Shown here: piece after piece, positions 1 through 7,472 of the stretch | How the letters are laid out: each line of letters starts with the position of its first letter | Numbering within the stretch: the stretch's first letter is position 1 | DNA from: JBBQFI01 sp038237805 | Lineage (GTDB): Bacteria > Verrucomicrobiota > Verrucomicrobiia > Chthoniobacterales > UBA10450 | NCBI GenBank assembly: GCA_038237805.1 | Contig: JBBRYI010000004.1 | Span: 1-64,000 of the forward strand | DNA length: 64,000 nucleotides | Direction of reading: 5' to 3' | Made by a program: the position numbers and the translations under genes | Notes under the pieces: model-generated | Told to the model about the DNA's origin: nothing | The model's input: only the letters and a program-made list of their open reading frames with translations | Databases searched by the model: none

Positions 1-1
1 A

Positions 2-235
2 GTCGGATCGTGCCATCTCTTCCGCCACACCTTCGCCACCCTGCTTTTGGAAAACGGCTGCGATGTGCGTTACGTGCAGGAAATGCTCGGCCACTCGAAA
101 ATGGAAACCACCGCGATCTACACCCACGTCTCGATCAAGGCCTTGAAGGAAGCGCACTCGCGCCATCATCCCGCCAGGCTGCCTGCGGCGGCCGTTGCAA
201 TGTCCGCGCCTGCCGTCGCAACCTCGAGTGTCTGA
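2..235 (+). CDS. Tyrosine recombinase/integrase, C-terminal fragment (cut by window edge)
   Basis: The reading frame is open from the window edge to TGA at 233-235, so only about 77 C-terminal residues are visible. They contain the catalytic end of a phage-type integrase: the HxxR box as HLFRH (residues 5-9), the LGHS box and the nucleophile tyrosine in IYTHVS. The tail after the tyrosine (SIKALKEAHSRHHPA) resembles integrases carried by mobile elements rather than XerC/XerD; this is from memory of the family, not a search. It lies directly upstream of the RHS cassette array, so it may mark the boundary of a mobile or integrated segment. The N-terminal part lies outside the window. Confidence 0.85.
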   Translation, partial: VGSCHLFRHTFATLLLENGCDVRYVQEMLGHSKMETTAIYTHVSIKALKEAHSRHHPARLPAAAVAMSAPAVATSSV

Positions 236-971
236 GAGCGCTCGTGCGCTTCTAAATCTTTTAGCTGCTCGCAGTCGCCCCTTCGCGGCTTGCATCCGCG
301 TCTCTGCGCGTGTTACGCTCGCGCCCGTGACGATCAATCCCGGCTACGAACCCGAAGCCTCGCGCGCTACGCGCGACGGCGACGTGTGCCTGGGCCGATC
401 GACTTCTCGCTACAACATCGCGCTGGGCGCGCGGATCAGCAGAGACCCGATTGCGGAGATGGCAGGGACTAACTTGTATCGATATGTAAACAACGGCCCT
501 GTTAATCGTATTGATCCTTTAGGGCTCGTAGATCTTGATCTTCATAGTCCTGGTGATACGCCTAGTGTGCAAGTTGGCCACACCTTGCCCGATGATTCCT
601 CGACCATCACGGTGTTTGCGCACGGAAATCCGAATATCGTTGATGATGAGCGCAATTTTCCAGCTCATTCTCCAATCGCCCAGAATCCTTTGGGAGCGCG
701 CGCGCTGGCAAATCTGATTAAGAACCTGCCGGACTTTCCAAACGCGAACCGAGTTGTCCTGTACTCTTGTGAAACCGGCCGTGGACCTAATCCAATTGCC
801 GCATTGCTGGCAAAGTATTTGGGACTACCTGTTTGGGCACCAGATAATACTTTTTGGACTACGCCGGGGAATCGTTGCGGCATATCGGGGATCTTTCCGC
901 CGTTACTGAACGGCAAACCCAACAAAAAGGAACCTGGATCTTATTTGCGATTTGATCCACCTAGCAAATAA
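195..971 (+). CDS. RHS C-terminal cassette 1: truncated RHS core with predicted His/Cys peptidase-like tip
   Basis: RHS similarity starts only near 427 (ISRDPIAEMAG, then LYRYVNNGP and RIDPLGL). The usual GRW and the upstream core are missing, so this is a displaced 3' end. The start is unclear: TTG at 195 and GTG at 327 are possible and neither has a good ribosome site, so it may not be translated alone. The variable tip after the DPLGL hinge (about 530-971) has a His-Gly pair (AHGNP, His codon 621) and a Cys in YSCETG (codon 768), 49 residues apart. That spacing is compatible with a clan CD-like cysteine peptidase fold. The tip resembles that of cassette 4. The next gene begins 2 bases after the stop and is the likely immunity partner. 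Confidence 0.6.
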   Translation: MQCPRLPSQPRVSESARALLNLLAARSRPFAACIRVSARVTLAPVTINPGYEPEASRATRDGDVCLGRSTSRYNIALGARISRDPIAEMAGTNLYRYVNNGPVNRIDPLGLVDLDLHSPGDTPSVQVGHTLPDDSSTITVFAHGNPNIVDDERNFPAHSPIAQNPLGARALANLIKNLPDFPNANRVVLYSCETGRGPNPIAALLAKYLGLPVWAPDNTFWTTPGNRCGISGIFPPLLNGKPNKKEPGSYLRFDPPSK

Positions 972-973
972 TC

Positions 974-1285
974 ATGCAAGCCGTGCTAATCGGAGTTTGC
1001 TGCGTGTGCATCAGCATATTGGGCTGTGCGCATGACAACCTGAAACCAGCGGAGCACGCTGGAACCGAAAGTTATCGCCTCGAAGCTGGCGATCTAGACC
1101 GCCTGAAACAGCTTGCCCAAAGTGGCAATCCTGATGCAGCGGAACGAGTGGCGGGATACTACATTTTTTATAAAGGAGACAGCCGAGGAGGACTCAAGTG
1201 GCTTGAGCTGGGAGCAAAAAATGGTAGCCAGCACGCGAGAACAACGGCTCGGAAGATCAGACAAGCGCTGAAAGAAGCTAATTAG
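974..1285 (+). CDS. Small Sel1-like lipoprotein, putative immunity protein of RHS tip 1
   Basis: A 103-residue protein with a hydrophobic N-terminus and a lipobox ending ILGC (Cys18), so it is predicted to be lipidated and to face the periplasm. The mature part has one Sel1/TPR-like helical repeat: AQSGNPDAAERVAGYY, then GGLKWLELGAKNGS. It starts 2 bases after the RHS tip and is followed at once by the next RHS core copy, the standard place for an immunity gene. The lipoprotein after the related cassette 4 tip (4820-5134) shares the lipobox and the repeat pattern, so the two tip/lipoprotein pairs look like diverged alleles of one system. The immunity role is inferred from position only. Confidence 0.65.
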   Translation: MQAVLIGVCCVCISILGCAHDNLKPAEHAGTESYRLEAGDLDRLKQLAQSGNPDAAERVAGYYIFYKGDSRGGLKWLELGAKNGSQHARTTARKIRQALKEAN

Positions 1286-1353
1286 ACCACCACCTCGTTA
1301 CGCGCCGCTTCTATCCGCAGGGAGAGCAAATCAGTGGAGCGAGTTATTACTAC

Positions 1354-1956
1354 ATGCGCGATGAATTGGGGAGTGTGCGCGAGCTGACCGACTCCACCGG
1401 GGCCGTGCGCGCAAGGTATGATTACGATCCATACGGTAAGCGCACGAAATTAAGTGGCGACCTGGACGCGCAATTTGACTATACCGGGTTTTATTATCAC
1501 GCCCCCAGCGAAATGAATCTTGCTCTTTATCGCGCTTATGATTGGCTCACCGGCCGATGGCTGAGTCGAGATCCAATTGCCGAAGCTGGCGGAATTAATT
1601 TGTATGGTTATGTTAGCAACAACCCAACTAATAGGCGAGATCTTTTTGGGTTACAGACATTAAATCAATCTCCGCTTGACCCTGAGTGGCAAGAATTGGA
1701 TGGCTACACGCCCGAAGCCGCGCAACAGGAAATTCAACGAACGCGTGAGCTGAGGCAAGCTGGCTGGGAGTGTTATAGAGATACCAGCCTAATGTCGCTT
1801 AAGATGCTGAAATGCGCCGCAATGGGTAAACCCATGATTGACCAGCTTGTCGATAAAATCGAAGGAAGGCTTCCCGATGCCATACTAGAGATTTTGAAAA
1901 GGCTCCTCGCCCGACCGGAACCACAAATTCCACCTAACACAAGTCCGCGTAAGTAA
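1354..1956 (+). CDS. RHS C-terminal cassette 2 with unknown tip
   Basis: The RHS core resumes near 1296, right after the previous lipoprotein stop. The first in-frame ATG is the Met of the conserved YYYMRD motif. The core runs through RELTDSTGAVRARYDYDPYGKRTK, FTGFYYH-like, LALYRAYD and GRWLSRDPIAE blocks to about 1650. The tip is about 100 residues, rich in Glu, Leu and Arg, probably helical, with two Cys, ending in a Pro-rich tail. I recognise no toxin family. A four-helix membrane protein gene begins 1 base after the stop. Whether the cassette is expressed alone or is a silent donor for recombination into a full-length rhs gene cannot be told from the sequence. Confidence 0.65.
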   Translation: MRDELGSVRELTDSTGAVRARYDYDPYGKRTKLSGDLDAQFDYTGFYYHAPSEMNLALYRAYDWLTGRWLSRDPIAEAGGINLYGYVSNNPTNRRDLFGLQTLNQSPLDPEWQELDGYTPEAAQQEIQRTRELRQAGWECYRDTSLMSLKMLKCAAMGKPMIDQLVDKIEGRLPDAILEILKRLLARPEPQIPPNTSPRK

Positions 1957-1957
1957 C

Positions 1958-2308
1958 ATGAATATTGTGTTTGTCCCGACAATTCTTACTGCGATTACCG
2001 ACGTCCTCCTATGCATCCTATGTTACTACGGGATGAAACTGGAAGTCTGGAAACAAGCTGGCCTGCTTTTGCTTTCAAGTATCTTATCGCTGGTGATTTC
2101 CGCTGAATTACTTTTATATAAGGCCCAAAAAGCATTGGCAATCCCTATCTTCCCGAAAGAGGATTGGAGTTTGCTAACAACGATCAATCGCTATCTCGAC
2201 CTTTCATCGCGGATACTCAGTTTAATTGCAATTGGATGGCTTCTACTATTCGTCCTACGCCTAAAAGATTCAAGGGACAGCAACCCGCGAATTTCGGGGT
2301 CCACATAA
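1958..2308 (+). CDS. Small polytopic membrane protein, putative immunity protein of RHS tip 2
   Basis: A 116-residue protein with about three or four hydrophobic helices (around residues 4-24, 33-52 and 84-104) and a charged C-terminus. It starts 1 base after the cassette 2 stop and ends where the next RHS repeat begins. Polytopic immunity proteins often protect against membrane- or periplasm-acting toxins, so tip 2 may act there; this is inference from position and topology. I recognise no family. Confidence 0.55.
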   Translation: MNIVFVPTILTAITDVLLCILCYYGMKLEVWKQAGLLLLSSILSLVISAELLLYKAQKALAIPIFPKEDWSLLTTINRYLDLSSRILSLIAIGWLLLFVLRLKDSRDSNPRISGST

Positions 2309-2467
2309 TCCTTCTCGTCTCCGGTAGCGTCAACGTCTTCCGTTGCGAGCACGAAACAGTTTGTCTGGAACGAGAACTCAATTGCGCAGGAGCGTGATGC
2401 GAATAATGTCGTTACGCGCCGCTTCTATCCGCAAGGAGAACAGATCTGTGGCGCGAGTTACTACTAC

Positions 2468-3148
2468 ATGCGTGACCACTTGGGGAGCATACGCGAGCTG
2501 ACCGACTCCACCGGCGCCGTGCGTGCGCGTTATGATTACGACCCATATGGTAAGCGCACGAAATTAAGTGGCGACCTGGACGCGCAGTTTGGGTTCACCG
2601 GTTTTTATTACCACGCACGCAGCGGACTGAATCTTGCTCTTTATCGCGCCTATGATTTTAGCACCGGGCGGTGGCTTAGCCGAGATCCGATTGGTGAAGA
2701 GGCTGGAACGAATCTTTACAATTATGTCGCTAACGATCCGATGATGAAAATTGATAGGCTTGGATTAGATGCTACTAACAACAGTAGTGCGCCAATTTTC
2801 GTCCTGAAAGATGGGGTCTGGTATGTCTTACCTCCTGGGCAAACCTTAACGGGAGAAACGGGTGCATTCAGTAATGGACTAGATCCAGCAACCGGAAAAG
2901 CCTCAGCGTTCAAATGGATCGACTGCTATGATGTCAAGGTGCTAGATCCCGATCCAAACCACCCAAACATATTAAACCACTCTATTGATCTAATTTGGGT
3001 GGGCAACCAGAATACTTCTGGTAAGAGTTGGAAACGGAAGGTTGCATGCGCGTTTCCTGGAATTGCCGCGAGTGAGCAAAATAAGCGAGGCGGGGTAAAG
3101 CCTGATGCGAAGATCGAGTTTGGAAGCAATCCTCCTGCGAGGCCTTAA
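2468..3148 (+). CDS. RHS C-terminal cassette 3 with unknown tip
   Basis: Homology to the other cassettes begins near 2345 in untranslated sequence (the segment for TSTKQFVWN, then VVTRRFYPQGEQI). The ORF opens at the conserved YYYMRD methionine. The core ends at GRWLSRDPIGEEAGTNLYNYV and the hinge is DRLGLD, near 2765. The 125-residue tip has blocks such as FVLKDGVWYVLPPGQT and IDLIWVGNQNTSGK, then a basic KRKVACAFPG segment, suggesting a beta-rich domain. No family recognised. It is followed after 1 base by a lipoprotein gene. Confidence 0.65.
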   Translation: MRDHLGSIRELTDSTGAVRARYDYDPYGKRTKLSGDLDAQFGFTGFYYHARSGLNLALYRAYDFSTGRWLSRDPIGEEAGTNLYNYVANDPMMKIDRLGLDATNNSSAPIFVLKDGVWYVLPPGQTLTGETGAFSNGLDPATGKASAFKWIDCYDVKVLDPDPNHPNILNHSIDLIWVGNQNTSGKSWKRKVACAFPGIAASEQNKRGGVKPDAKIEFGSNPPARP

Positions 3149-3149
3149 C

Positions 3150-3467
3150 ATGGCTATACTGCACATTAACCGTTTCGTTTTTTGTAGCCTTTTGTTCCTG
3201 CCTTGGATGTTGATCGGATGCCAGACTCCGCGGTTACGAACTGTGGTCGACTTCAGACGGTCTGCGGAGGCAAACAATATCAATGGAAAGCGCGAGCAGG
3301 ATATTCTTCCGCTGTTCGGAAAGCCAAATCGCATTCGAAAGACGCCAACGTATTTTGTTTATGTCTACGATTTCCCCACGAAGTCGTCGCGGTGGGACAC
3401 GGAGTGCACCATAAGGTTCGATGGCTCAACGCGCCGAGTCAAAGCCTGGCAAATCAATTCTGATTAG
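3150..3467 (+). CDS. Small lipoprotein, SmpA/OmlA-like, putative immunity protein of RHS tip 3
   Basis: The start chosen is ATG 3150, 1 base after the tip 3 stop; an in-frame start at 3105 would overlap the toxin and spoil the signal peptide. A hydrophobic segment leads to the lipobox MLIGC (Cys24). The mature part has the pattern of small outer-membrane SmpA/BamE-like lipoproteins: DILPLFGKPNRIRKTPTYFVYVYDF, a helix-turn into a beta hairpin, then a short strand RRVKAWQIN. The resemblance is of pattern only. It is the third lipoprotein in this array paired with an RHS tip. Confidence 0.55.
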   Translation: MAILHINRFVFCSLLFLPWMLIGCQTPRLRTVVDFRRSAEANNINGKREQDILPLFGKPNRIRKTPTYFVYVYDFPTKSSRWDTECTIRFDGSTRRVKAWQINSD

Positions 3468-3494
3468 GCTTGGTTCTGCGAAACAGACGAATGT

Positions 3495-3692
3495 AGCTAT
3501 AGACACGGGCCGTCGGATCAAGATCGTGGAAAAGAGCATTTCCTCTCCTGCCATTAACTTTACCGTGCAGCCACCGAATAACCGATACGGTACCTACACT
3601 TCGGCGTCGGTCTCGCTCGCAGCGGGTACCTATACCCTAAGCATTACAGGCTTGAACCCCAATGGCGGAGCTAACACCGCCTGATCGATGCG
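3495..3692 (+). pseudogene. RHS core fragment cut off from cassette 4 by a frameshift
   Basis: This segment encodes the blocks RRIKIVEKS, FTVQPPNN and YTLSITGLNPNGGA, matching 6736-6900 in cassette 6. The cassette 6 text reads on through ALIDVVKRNTTLVANGG without a break. Here the corresponding bases (around 3670-3685) have lost four nucleotides, which puts TGA in frame at 3682-3684. The downstream part continues in another frame from about 3693. Seen directly by comparing the two copies; consistent with decay of an unused donor cassette. Confidence 0.7.
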
Positions 3693-4823
3693 GTGAAGCG
3701 CAATACCACGCTGGTAGCAAACGGCGGCTTTGAAACGCCGGTTTTGGGGACGGGGGCGTGGGTGTATCGACCGGCGGGAGCGACATGGTCTTTTATCGGC
3801 ACTAGTGGGATTGCGAAAAACAACAGCGGGGTGACCTTCGCGAATCCCGTAGCGCCGGAAGGAACGCAGGTTGGCTTCGTTCTGAACACAGCAAGCCTAT
3901 GGCAATACATCAACCTGGGAGCAGGTAGCTACAACATCAATCTCCGAGCCGCCCAGCGCGGCACGACCAATACCAGCTACCAGCGGCTGAATGTGAAACT
4001 GCAAGGTGTTACGCTAGTCGTTACCAGCACCAAGCAGTTTGTCTGGAACGGCAATTCGGTTGCGGAGGAGCGTGATGCAAACAATGTTGTGACGCGTCGC
4101 TTTTACCCGCAAGGAGAACAGATCAGCGGCGCCAGTTATTACTACATGCGTGATCATCTGGGCAGCGTGCGCGAGCTGACCGACTCTACGGGCCTGGTCC
4201 GGGCGCGCTACGATTACAATGCATTCGGCTACCGCACGAAACTGAGTGGCGATCTGGACGCGCAGTTAGGTTTCACTGGATTCTATTACCATACGCGCAG
4301 CGGACTGAATCTTGCTCTCTATCGCGCCTATGATTTTCTCACCGGAAGATGGCTTAGCAGAGATCCGATTGCCGAGAATGGTGGAATCAATCTGTATGGC
4401 TACGTACGAAATAATCCTATCGTCGCTATGGATCCTTTGGGACTCTGGGATATTAACCTTTTGCCACCGTCGGATCCCTACCATGATGCTGGTGACCGAA
4501 CGCCGCTTTCTCCTGATATACTAACCGTTGGCGGTCATGGTGGCCCCTCCTCTATGCTCGACTCAAACAGAAATCAATTGTCGCCGGACGCCTTAGCGAA
4601 ACTAATCAAATGCAATCCAAAATATAACCCAACAAAACCGGTTCGTCTCGAGGTTTGCCAATCGGGGCATCAGCTGAGCCCCGGCGCAGTTCCGTACGGC
4701 CAACAACTGGCAAACGTGCTCGGAAGCGAGGTACTGGCCCCCACCGGCAACGTCATTATCAACAACCAAGGAGACACATGGCTTCGATGGGGATATTATC
4801 AACACTTTACTCCCCAAAAATGA
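3693..4823 (+). CDS. RHS C-terminal cassette 4 with predicted His/Cys peptidase-like tip
   Basis: The longest cassette. A carbohydrate-binding-like beta domain (starting LVANGGFETPVLGTG) is followed by TSTKQFVWNGN, VVTRRFYPQGEQISGASYYYMRDHLG, the YD core and GRWLSRDPIAENGG, with the hinge DPLGLW near 4440. The 125-residue tip has GGHGGP (His codon 4536) and LEVCQSG (Cys codon 4656), 40 residues apart, with LSPDALAKLIK between. This is the same order as tip 1 (HGNP, ARALANLIK, YSCETG), so both are probably one cysteine-peptidase-like toxin family; catalysis is inferred. The start is uncertain because of the upstream frameshift. The immunity gene overlaps the stop as ATGA. Confidence 0.65.
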   Translation: MKRNTTLVANGGFETPVLGTGAWVYRPAGATWSFIGTSGIAKNNSGVTFANPVAPEGTQVGFVLNTASLWQYINLGAGSYNINLRAAQRGTTNTSYQRLNVKLQGVTLVVTSTKQFVWNGNSVAEERDANNVVTRRFYPQGEQISGASYYYMRDHLGSVRELTDSTGLVRARYDYNAFGYRTKLSGDLDAQLGFTGFYYHTRSGLNLALYRAYDFLTGRWLSRDPIAENGGINLYGYVRNNPIVAMDPLGLWDINLLPPSDPYHDAGDRTPLSPDILTVGGHGGPSSMLDSNRNQLSPDALAKLIKCNPKYNPTKPVRLEVCQSGHQLSPGAVPYGQQLANVLGSEVLAPTGNVIINNQGDTWLRWGYYQHFTPQK

Positions 4824-5134
4824 AACATGTTAGGTTAGTTCTCATTATCATATCGCTTGCGCTAGTTTCTGTCGCGGGCTGTAAACGACAGGGTCACGAC
4901 CTTAACGAAGGGCTTAGACTCCCTCAAAAAGAATTGGAAAGTTACAAGAGCCGGGCTCTCCAAGGCGATGCCGAGGCAGCGAAGAAGCTGTGGCATCACT
5001 ATTCATTCGTAGAAATGGATGAGGGAGAAGGAGAAAGGTGGAAGGGCGTGTATAACAAGTTAACTGACGCTAAATCACTCGCCGCCGCTAGTCCTACGGC
5101 CGCGCAATCGACGCCCTCAACTCCTACTCCTTAA
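4820..5134 (+). CDS. Small Sel1-like lipoprotein, putative immunity protein of RHS tip 4
   Basis: ATG 4820 overlaps the cassette 4 stop (ATGA), giving translational coupling. The signal sequence ends in the lipobox VAGC (Cys21). The mature part carries a Sel1-like segment (SRALQGDAEAAKKLWHHYSF, then GERWKGVYNKL) matching in order and spacing the lipoprotein at 974-1285. The C-terminus is a Ser/Thr/Pro/Ala-rich stretch that runs into the next RHS repeat, so the last residues may be junction sequence. Pairing of two related lipoproteins with two related tips is the main support for calling them immunity proteins. Confidence 0.65.
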   Translation: MKHVRLVLIIISLALVSVAGCKRQGHDLNEGLRLPQKELESYKSRALQGDAEAAKKLWHHYSFVEMDEGEGERWKGVYNKLTDAKSLAAASPTAAQSTPSTPTP

Positions 5135-5172
5135 CCACAATCGGCGCCTCGTCCACGGCCAGCACGCAAGAG

Positions 5173-6000
5173 TTGATCTGGAAAGGCAACGCCACTGTGG
5201 AAGAGCGCAACGCAAGTAACGTCGTCACGCGTCGATTCTATCACCAAGGAGAACAAATCAGCGGCGCGAACTACTACTACATGCGTGATCATCTCGGCAG
5301 TGTGCGCGAGCTGACGGATTCGACAGGCGCGGTGCGGGCGCGCTATGATTACAATGCATACGGTTACCGCACCAAGCTGAGCGGCGATTTGGACACACCT
5401 TTTGGTTTTACCGGCTTTTATTACCACGCATACAGCGGACTCAATCTTGCTCTTTATCGCGCCTATGATTTTGGCACCGGAAGGTGGCTTAGTACAGATC
5501 CAATTGAAGAAAGCGGCGACGTCAATTTATATAGGTATGTGTCAAATAAACCACTTAGTCGGACCGATCTCCTTGGTCTCGACTCGTTGCGTTTCGACGG
5601 TTATACGCTTATACACTTTGATAATAGTGGAAATGTGTTGGGAAGTTATCCTGGTACTTCGGGCCGTCCTGGAATCACAGATCCGGCTCTGCGGAACCAA
5701 GGCCCAATTCCACCCGGCGATTACATTCTAAATCCCTGGGAAATTACGGCCGGCGGTCTTCTTAGAAACTTGTTCGGAGATTGGGGCAAATATCGCGCCC
5801 CTTTGCATCCTCAACCATGTACCGATACACAGGGACGAAACAACTTCTTTTTACACGGCGGTAAAACTCCTGGTTCAGCCGGCTGCATCGACATCGGAAG
5901 CAATGACAAAATTCTTTTGCCAAAACTTCAACTGCTTAAGGAGCCCGTGCCAGTCTTGATTGTATACCCCCCTTCCGGAGCGCCACCAGTAACCCCATGA
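5173..6000 (+). CDS. RHS C-terminal cassette 5 with Tlde1/DUF2778-like peptidoglycan-targeting tip
   Basis: The RHS core runs from about 5173 (IWKGN, RRFYHQGEQISGANYYYMRD) to GRWLSTDPIEESGDV, and the hinge is TDLLGLD. The tip of about 140 residues has the features of the DUF2778/Tlde1 family, an L,D-transpeptidase-like fold known from type VI effectors: GPIPPGDYIL in the middle, then FFLHGGKTPGSAGCIDIG with His228 and Cys238 as the expected catalytic pair. Such toxins act on peptidoglycan stem peptides in the periplasm. The following membrane-protein gene overlaps the stop (ATGA) and is the likely immunity partner. Family call by motif; activity not shown. Confidence 0.75.
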   Translation: MIWKGNATVEERNASNVVTRRFYHQGEQISGANYYYMRDHLGSVRELTDSTGAVRARYDYNAYGYRTKLSGDLDTPFGFTGFYYHAYSGLNLALYRAYDFGTGRWLSTDPIEESGDVNLYRYVSNKPLSRTDLLGLDSLRFDGYTLIHFDNSGNVLGSYPGTSGRPGITDPALRNQGPIPPGDYILNPWEITAGGLLRNLFGDWGKYRAPLHPQPCTDTQGRNNFFLHGGKTPGSAGCIDIGSNDKILLPKLQLLKEPVPVLIVYPPSGAPPVTP

Positions 6001-6398
6001 CAAAATTCTTACCGTTTGTAGTTGCCGCCATCGTATTAGACTGTCTCGGGTTGACGGCTTATTCGTTTCTTGAGCACAACGGGTGGAAGCTAGTAACAAT
6101 AGGAATTTTCGTCGTCGCTACCTTATTTATGCTGGTGCTCGCAGCGCGCCAGATGCGTTTGGGGGAACTCTTTTTGCTGGGACTAATCGTGTCAGTGGTA
6201 GCGTTGTTATCATTGCAGATGCTAGGCTATACGGCTTTTCCAGGGTTAGTTAAAGACGTTCAGCCTCTATCGCCGAATCACTACAGATTGATGACCCTGC
6301 AGTTCGTGTTGGCTTGCGCCTTTTATTTTACGGGGATTGTGCTTGCCAGAGTTCTTTTCGGGCGTAGAAACGTTGACGCTGGAAATAGGCGCTCGTAA
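5997..6398 (+). CDS. Four-helix membrane protein, putative immunity protein of RHS tip 5
   Basis: A 133-residue protein with four clear hydrophobic segments (about residues 5-24, 31-50, 57-79 and 97-119) and an Arg-rich C-terminus. It overlaps the Tlde1-like cassette by ATGA. Known Tlde1 immunity proteins are periplasmic rather than polytopic, as far as I recall, so this would be a different neutralisation mode; alternatively it belongs to another function. The final residues may read into RHS-derived or junction sequence. Confidence 0.55.
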   Translation: MTKFLPFVVAAIVLDCLGLTAYSFLEHNGWKLVTIGIFVVATLFMLVLAARQMRLGELFLLGLIVSVVALLSLQMLGYTAFPGLVKDVQPLSPNHYRLMTLQFVLACAFYFTGIVLARVLFGRRNVDAGNRRS

Positions 6399-6560
6399 CA
6401 TCCCGCCGAGCCTAAGGCGCGTGTGCCCAAAAGCTGTTTTGTCATGTCGAGGGCCGTCGAGCCATCCTTTACTGCTACTGATTCTTAGAATGGGAGGTTC
6501 CTGGACTTCGCTCGGAATGATAACGCGGGTAAGCGCACCGGTGACAACGGTGAAGCTCAC

Positions 6561-7472
6561 ATGTTTAATAACGTCAACCAAGTCGCAGACGCGGGGTACG
6601 CCTACGATAACAATGGCAACTATACATCTGATCCGTGGGCGACCTATGAATGGGATGCGGCCAATCGGCTTACGGCAATCACTTACAATGCAAATGGCGA
6701 TCGGACGGAGTTTACCTACGATGGCTTGGGTCGACGGGTGAAGATCGTGGAAAAGAGTTATGCCGTGCCGATTAACTTCACTGTTCAACCACCGAACAAT
6801 CAATACGGCACCTATAGCTCTGCGTCGGTCTCGCTAGCCACGGGCAGCTACACGCTAAGCATTACAGGGTTGAATCCCACGGGTGGAGCTTCTAATACTG
6901 CCCTGATCGATGTGGTGAAGCGCAATACCACGCTGGTAGCAAACGGCGGCTTTGAGACGCCTGTTTTGGGGACGGGCGCGTGGGTGTATCGACCGGCTGG
7001 AGCGACCAGGTCGTTTGTCGGCAACAGCGGGGTGGCGAAAAACAACAGCGTCTTTACCAGCTCCAACCCGGTGGCGCCGGAAGGAACTCAAGTGGGGGTA
7101 GTGGTGAACACTGCGAGCATGTCACAATCGTTCAGTCTGAGCGCTGGCACTTACAACATTAATTTGCGCGCAGCCCAGCGAGGAAACGTTAACACAACCT
7201 ACCAGCAGTTGAGAGTGAAACTGCAGGCAAATGCGTTGTCGGTTACGAGCACGAAGCAGTTTGTCTGGAATGGCAACTTAATGGCTGAGGAGCGTGACGC
7301 GAATAATGTCGTTACGCGCCGCTTCTATCCGCAAGGAGAACAGATCAGCGGAGCGAGTTACTACTACATGCGTGATCACTCGGGGAGTGTGCGCGAGCTG
7401 ACTGACTCCACCGGCGCCGTGCGTGCGCGTTATGATTACGACCCATATGGTAAGCGCAAATTCAAGACCTAA
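6561..7472 (+). CDS. RHS core cassette 6, truncated with no tip
   Basis: The most complete RHS core here. YD repeats (GYAYDNNGNYTSD, YEWDAANRLTAITYNANGDRTEFTYDGLGRR) lead into the carbohydrate-binding-like domain and the YYYMRD/RARYDYDPYGKR block. RHS coding in this frame can be followed back to about 6520, before the first ATG at 6561. The ORF stops at once after DPYGKR because the sequence switches near 7455 to an unrelated TPR gene. It has no tip or immunity gene and is probably non-functional, marking the right edge of the RHS array. Confidence 0.7.
   Translation: MFNNVNQVADAGYAYDNNGNYTSDPWATYEWDAANRLTAITYNANGDRTEFTYDGLGRRVKIVEKSYAVPINFTVQPPNNQYGTYSSASVSLATGSYTLSITGLNPTGGASNTALIDVVKRNTTLVANGGFETPVLGTGAWVYRPAGATRSFVGNSGVAKNNSVFTSSNPVAPEGTQVGVVVNTASMSQSFSLSAGTYNINLRAAQRGNVNTTYQQLRVKLQANALSVTSTKQFVWNGNLMAEERDANNVVTRRFYPQGEQISGASYYYMRDHSGSVRELTDSTGAVRARYDYDPYGKRKFKT

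Larger units (their letters stand above)
427..7455 (+). repeat. Array of RHS core repeats separated by variable tip/immunity modules
   Basis: Copies of the same RHS 3' core lie in direct orientation at about 427-530 (short), 1296-1660, 2345-2765, 3495-4440, 5160-5580 and 6515-7455. Landmarks shared by the complete copies are RRFYPQGEQISG, YYYMRD, RARYDY, FTGFYYH and LALYRAYD. The copies start at different depths in the core, and each ends where the tip begins. This is the layout of orphan RHS tips that can be exchanged by homologous recombination through the shared core. No full-length rhs N-terminus lies in the window. Confidence 0.85.

Noticed and set aside
427..7455. Integron-type cassette array (attC sites)
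   Set aside because: The repeated units are RHS coding sequence in direct orientation, without attC-like imperfect hairpins; the integrase end does not look like IntI.
427..7455. CRISPR array
   Set aside because: The repeats are long, coding and irregularly spaced; no short repeat/spacer pattern was seen anywhere in the window.
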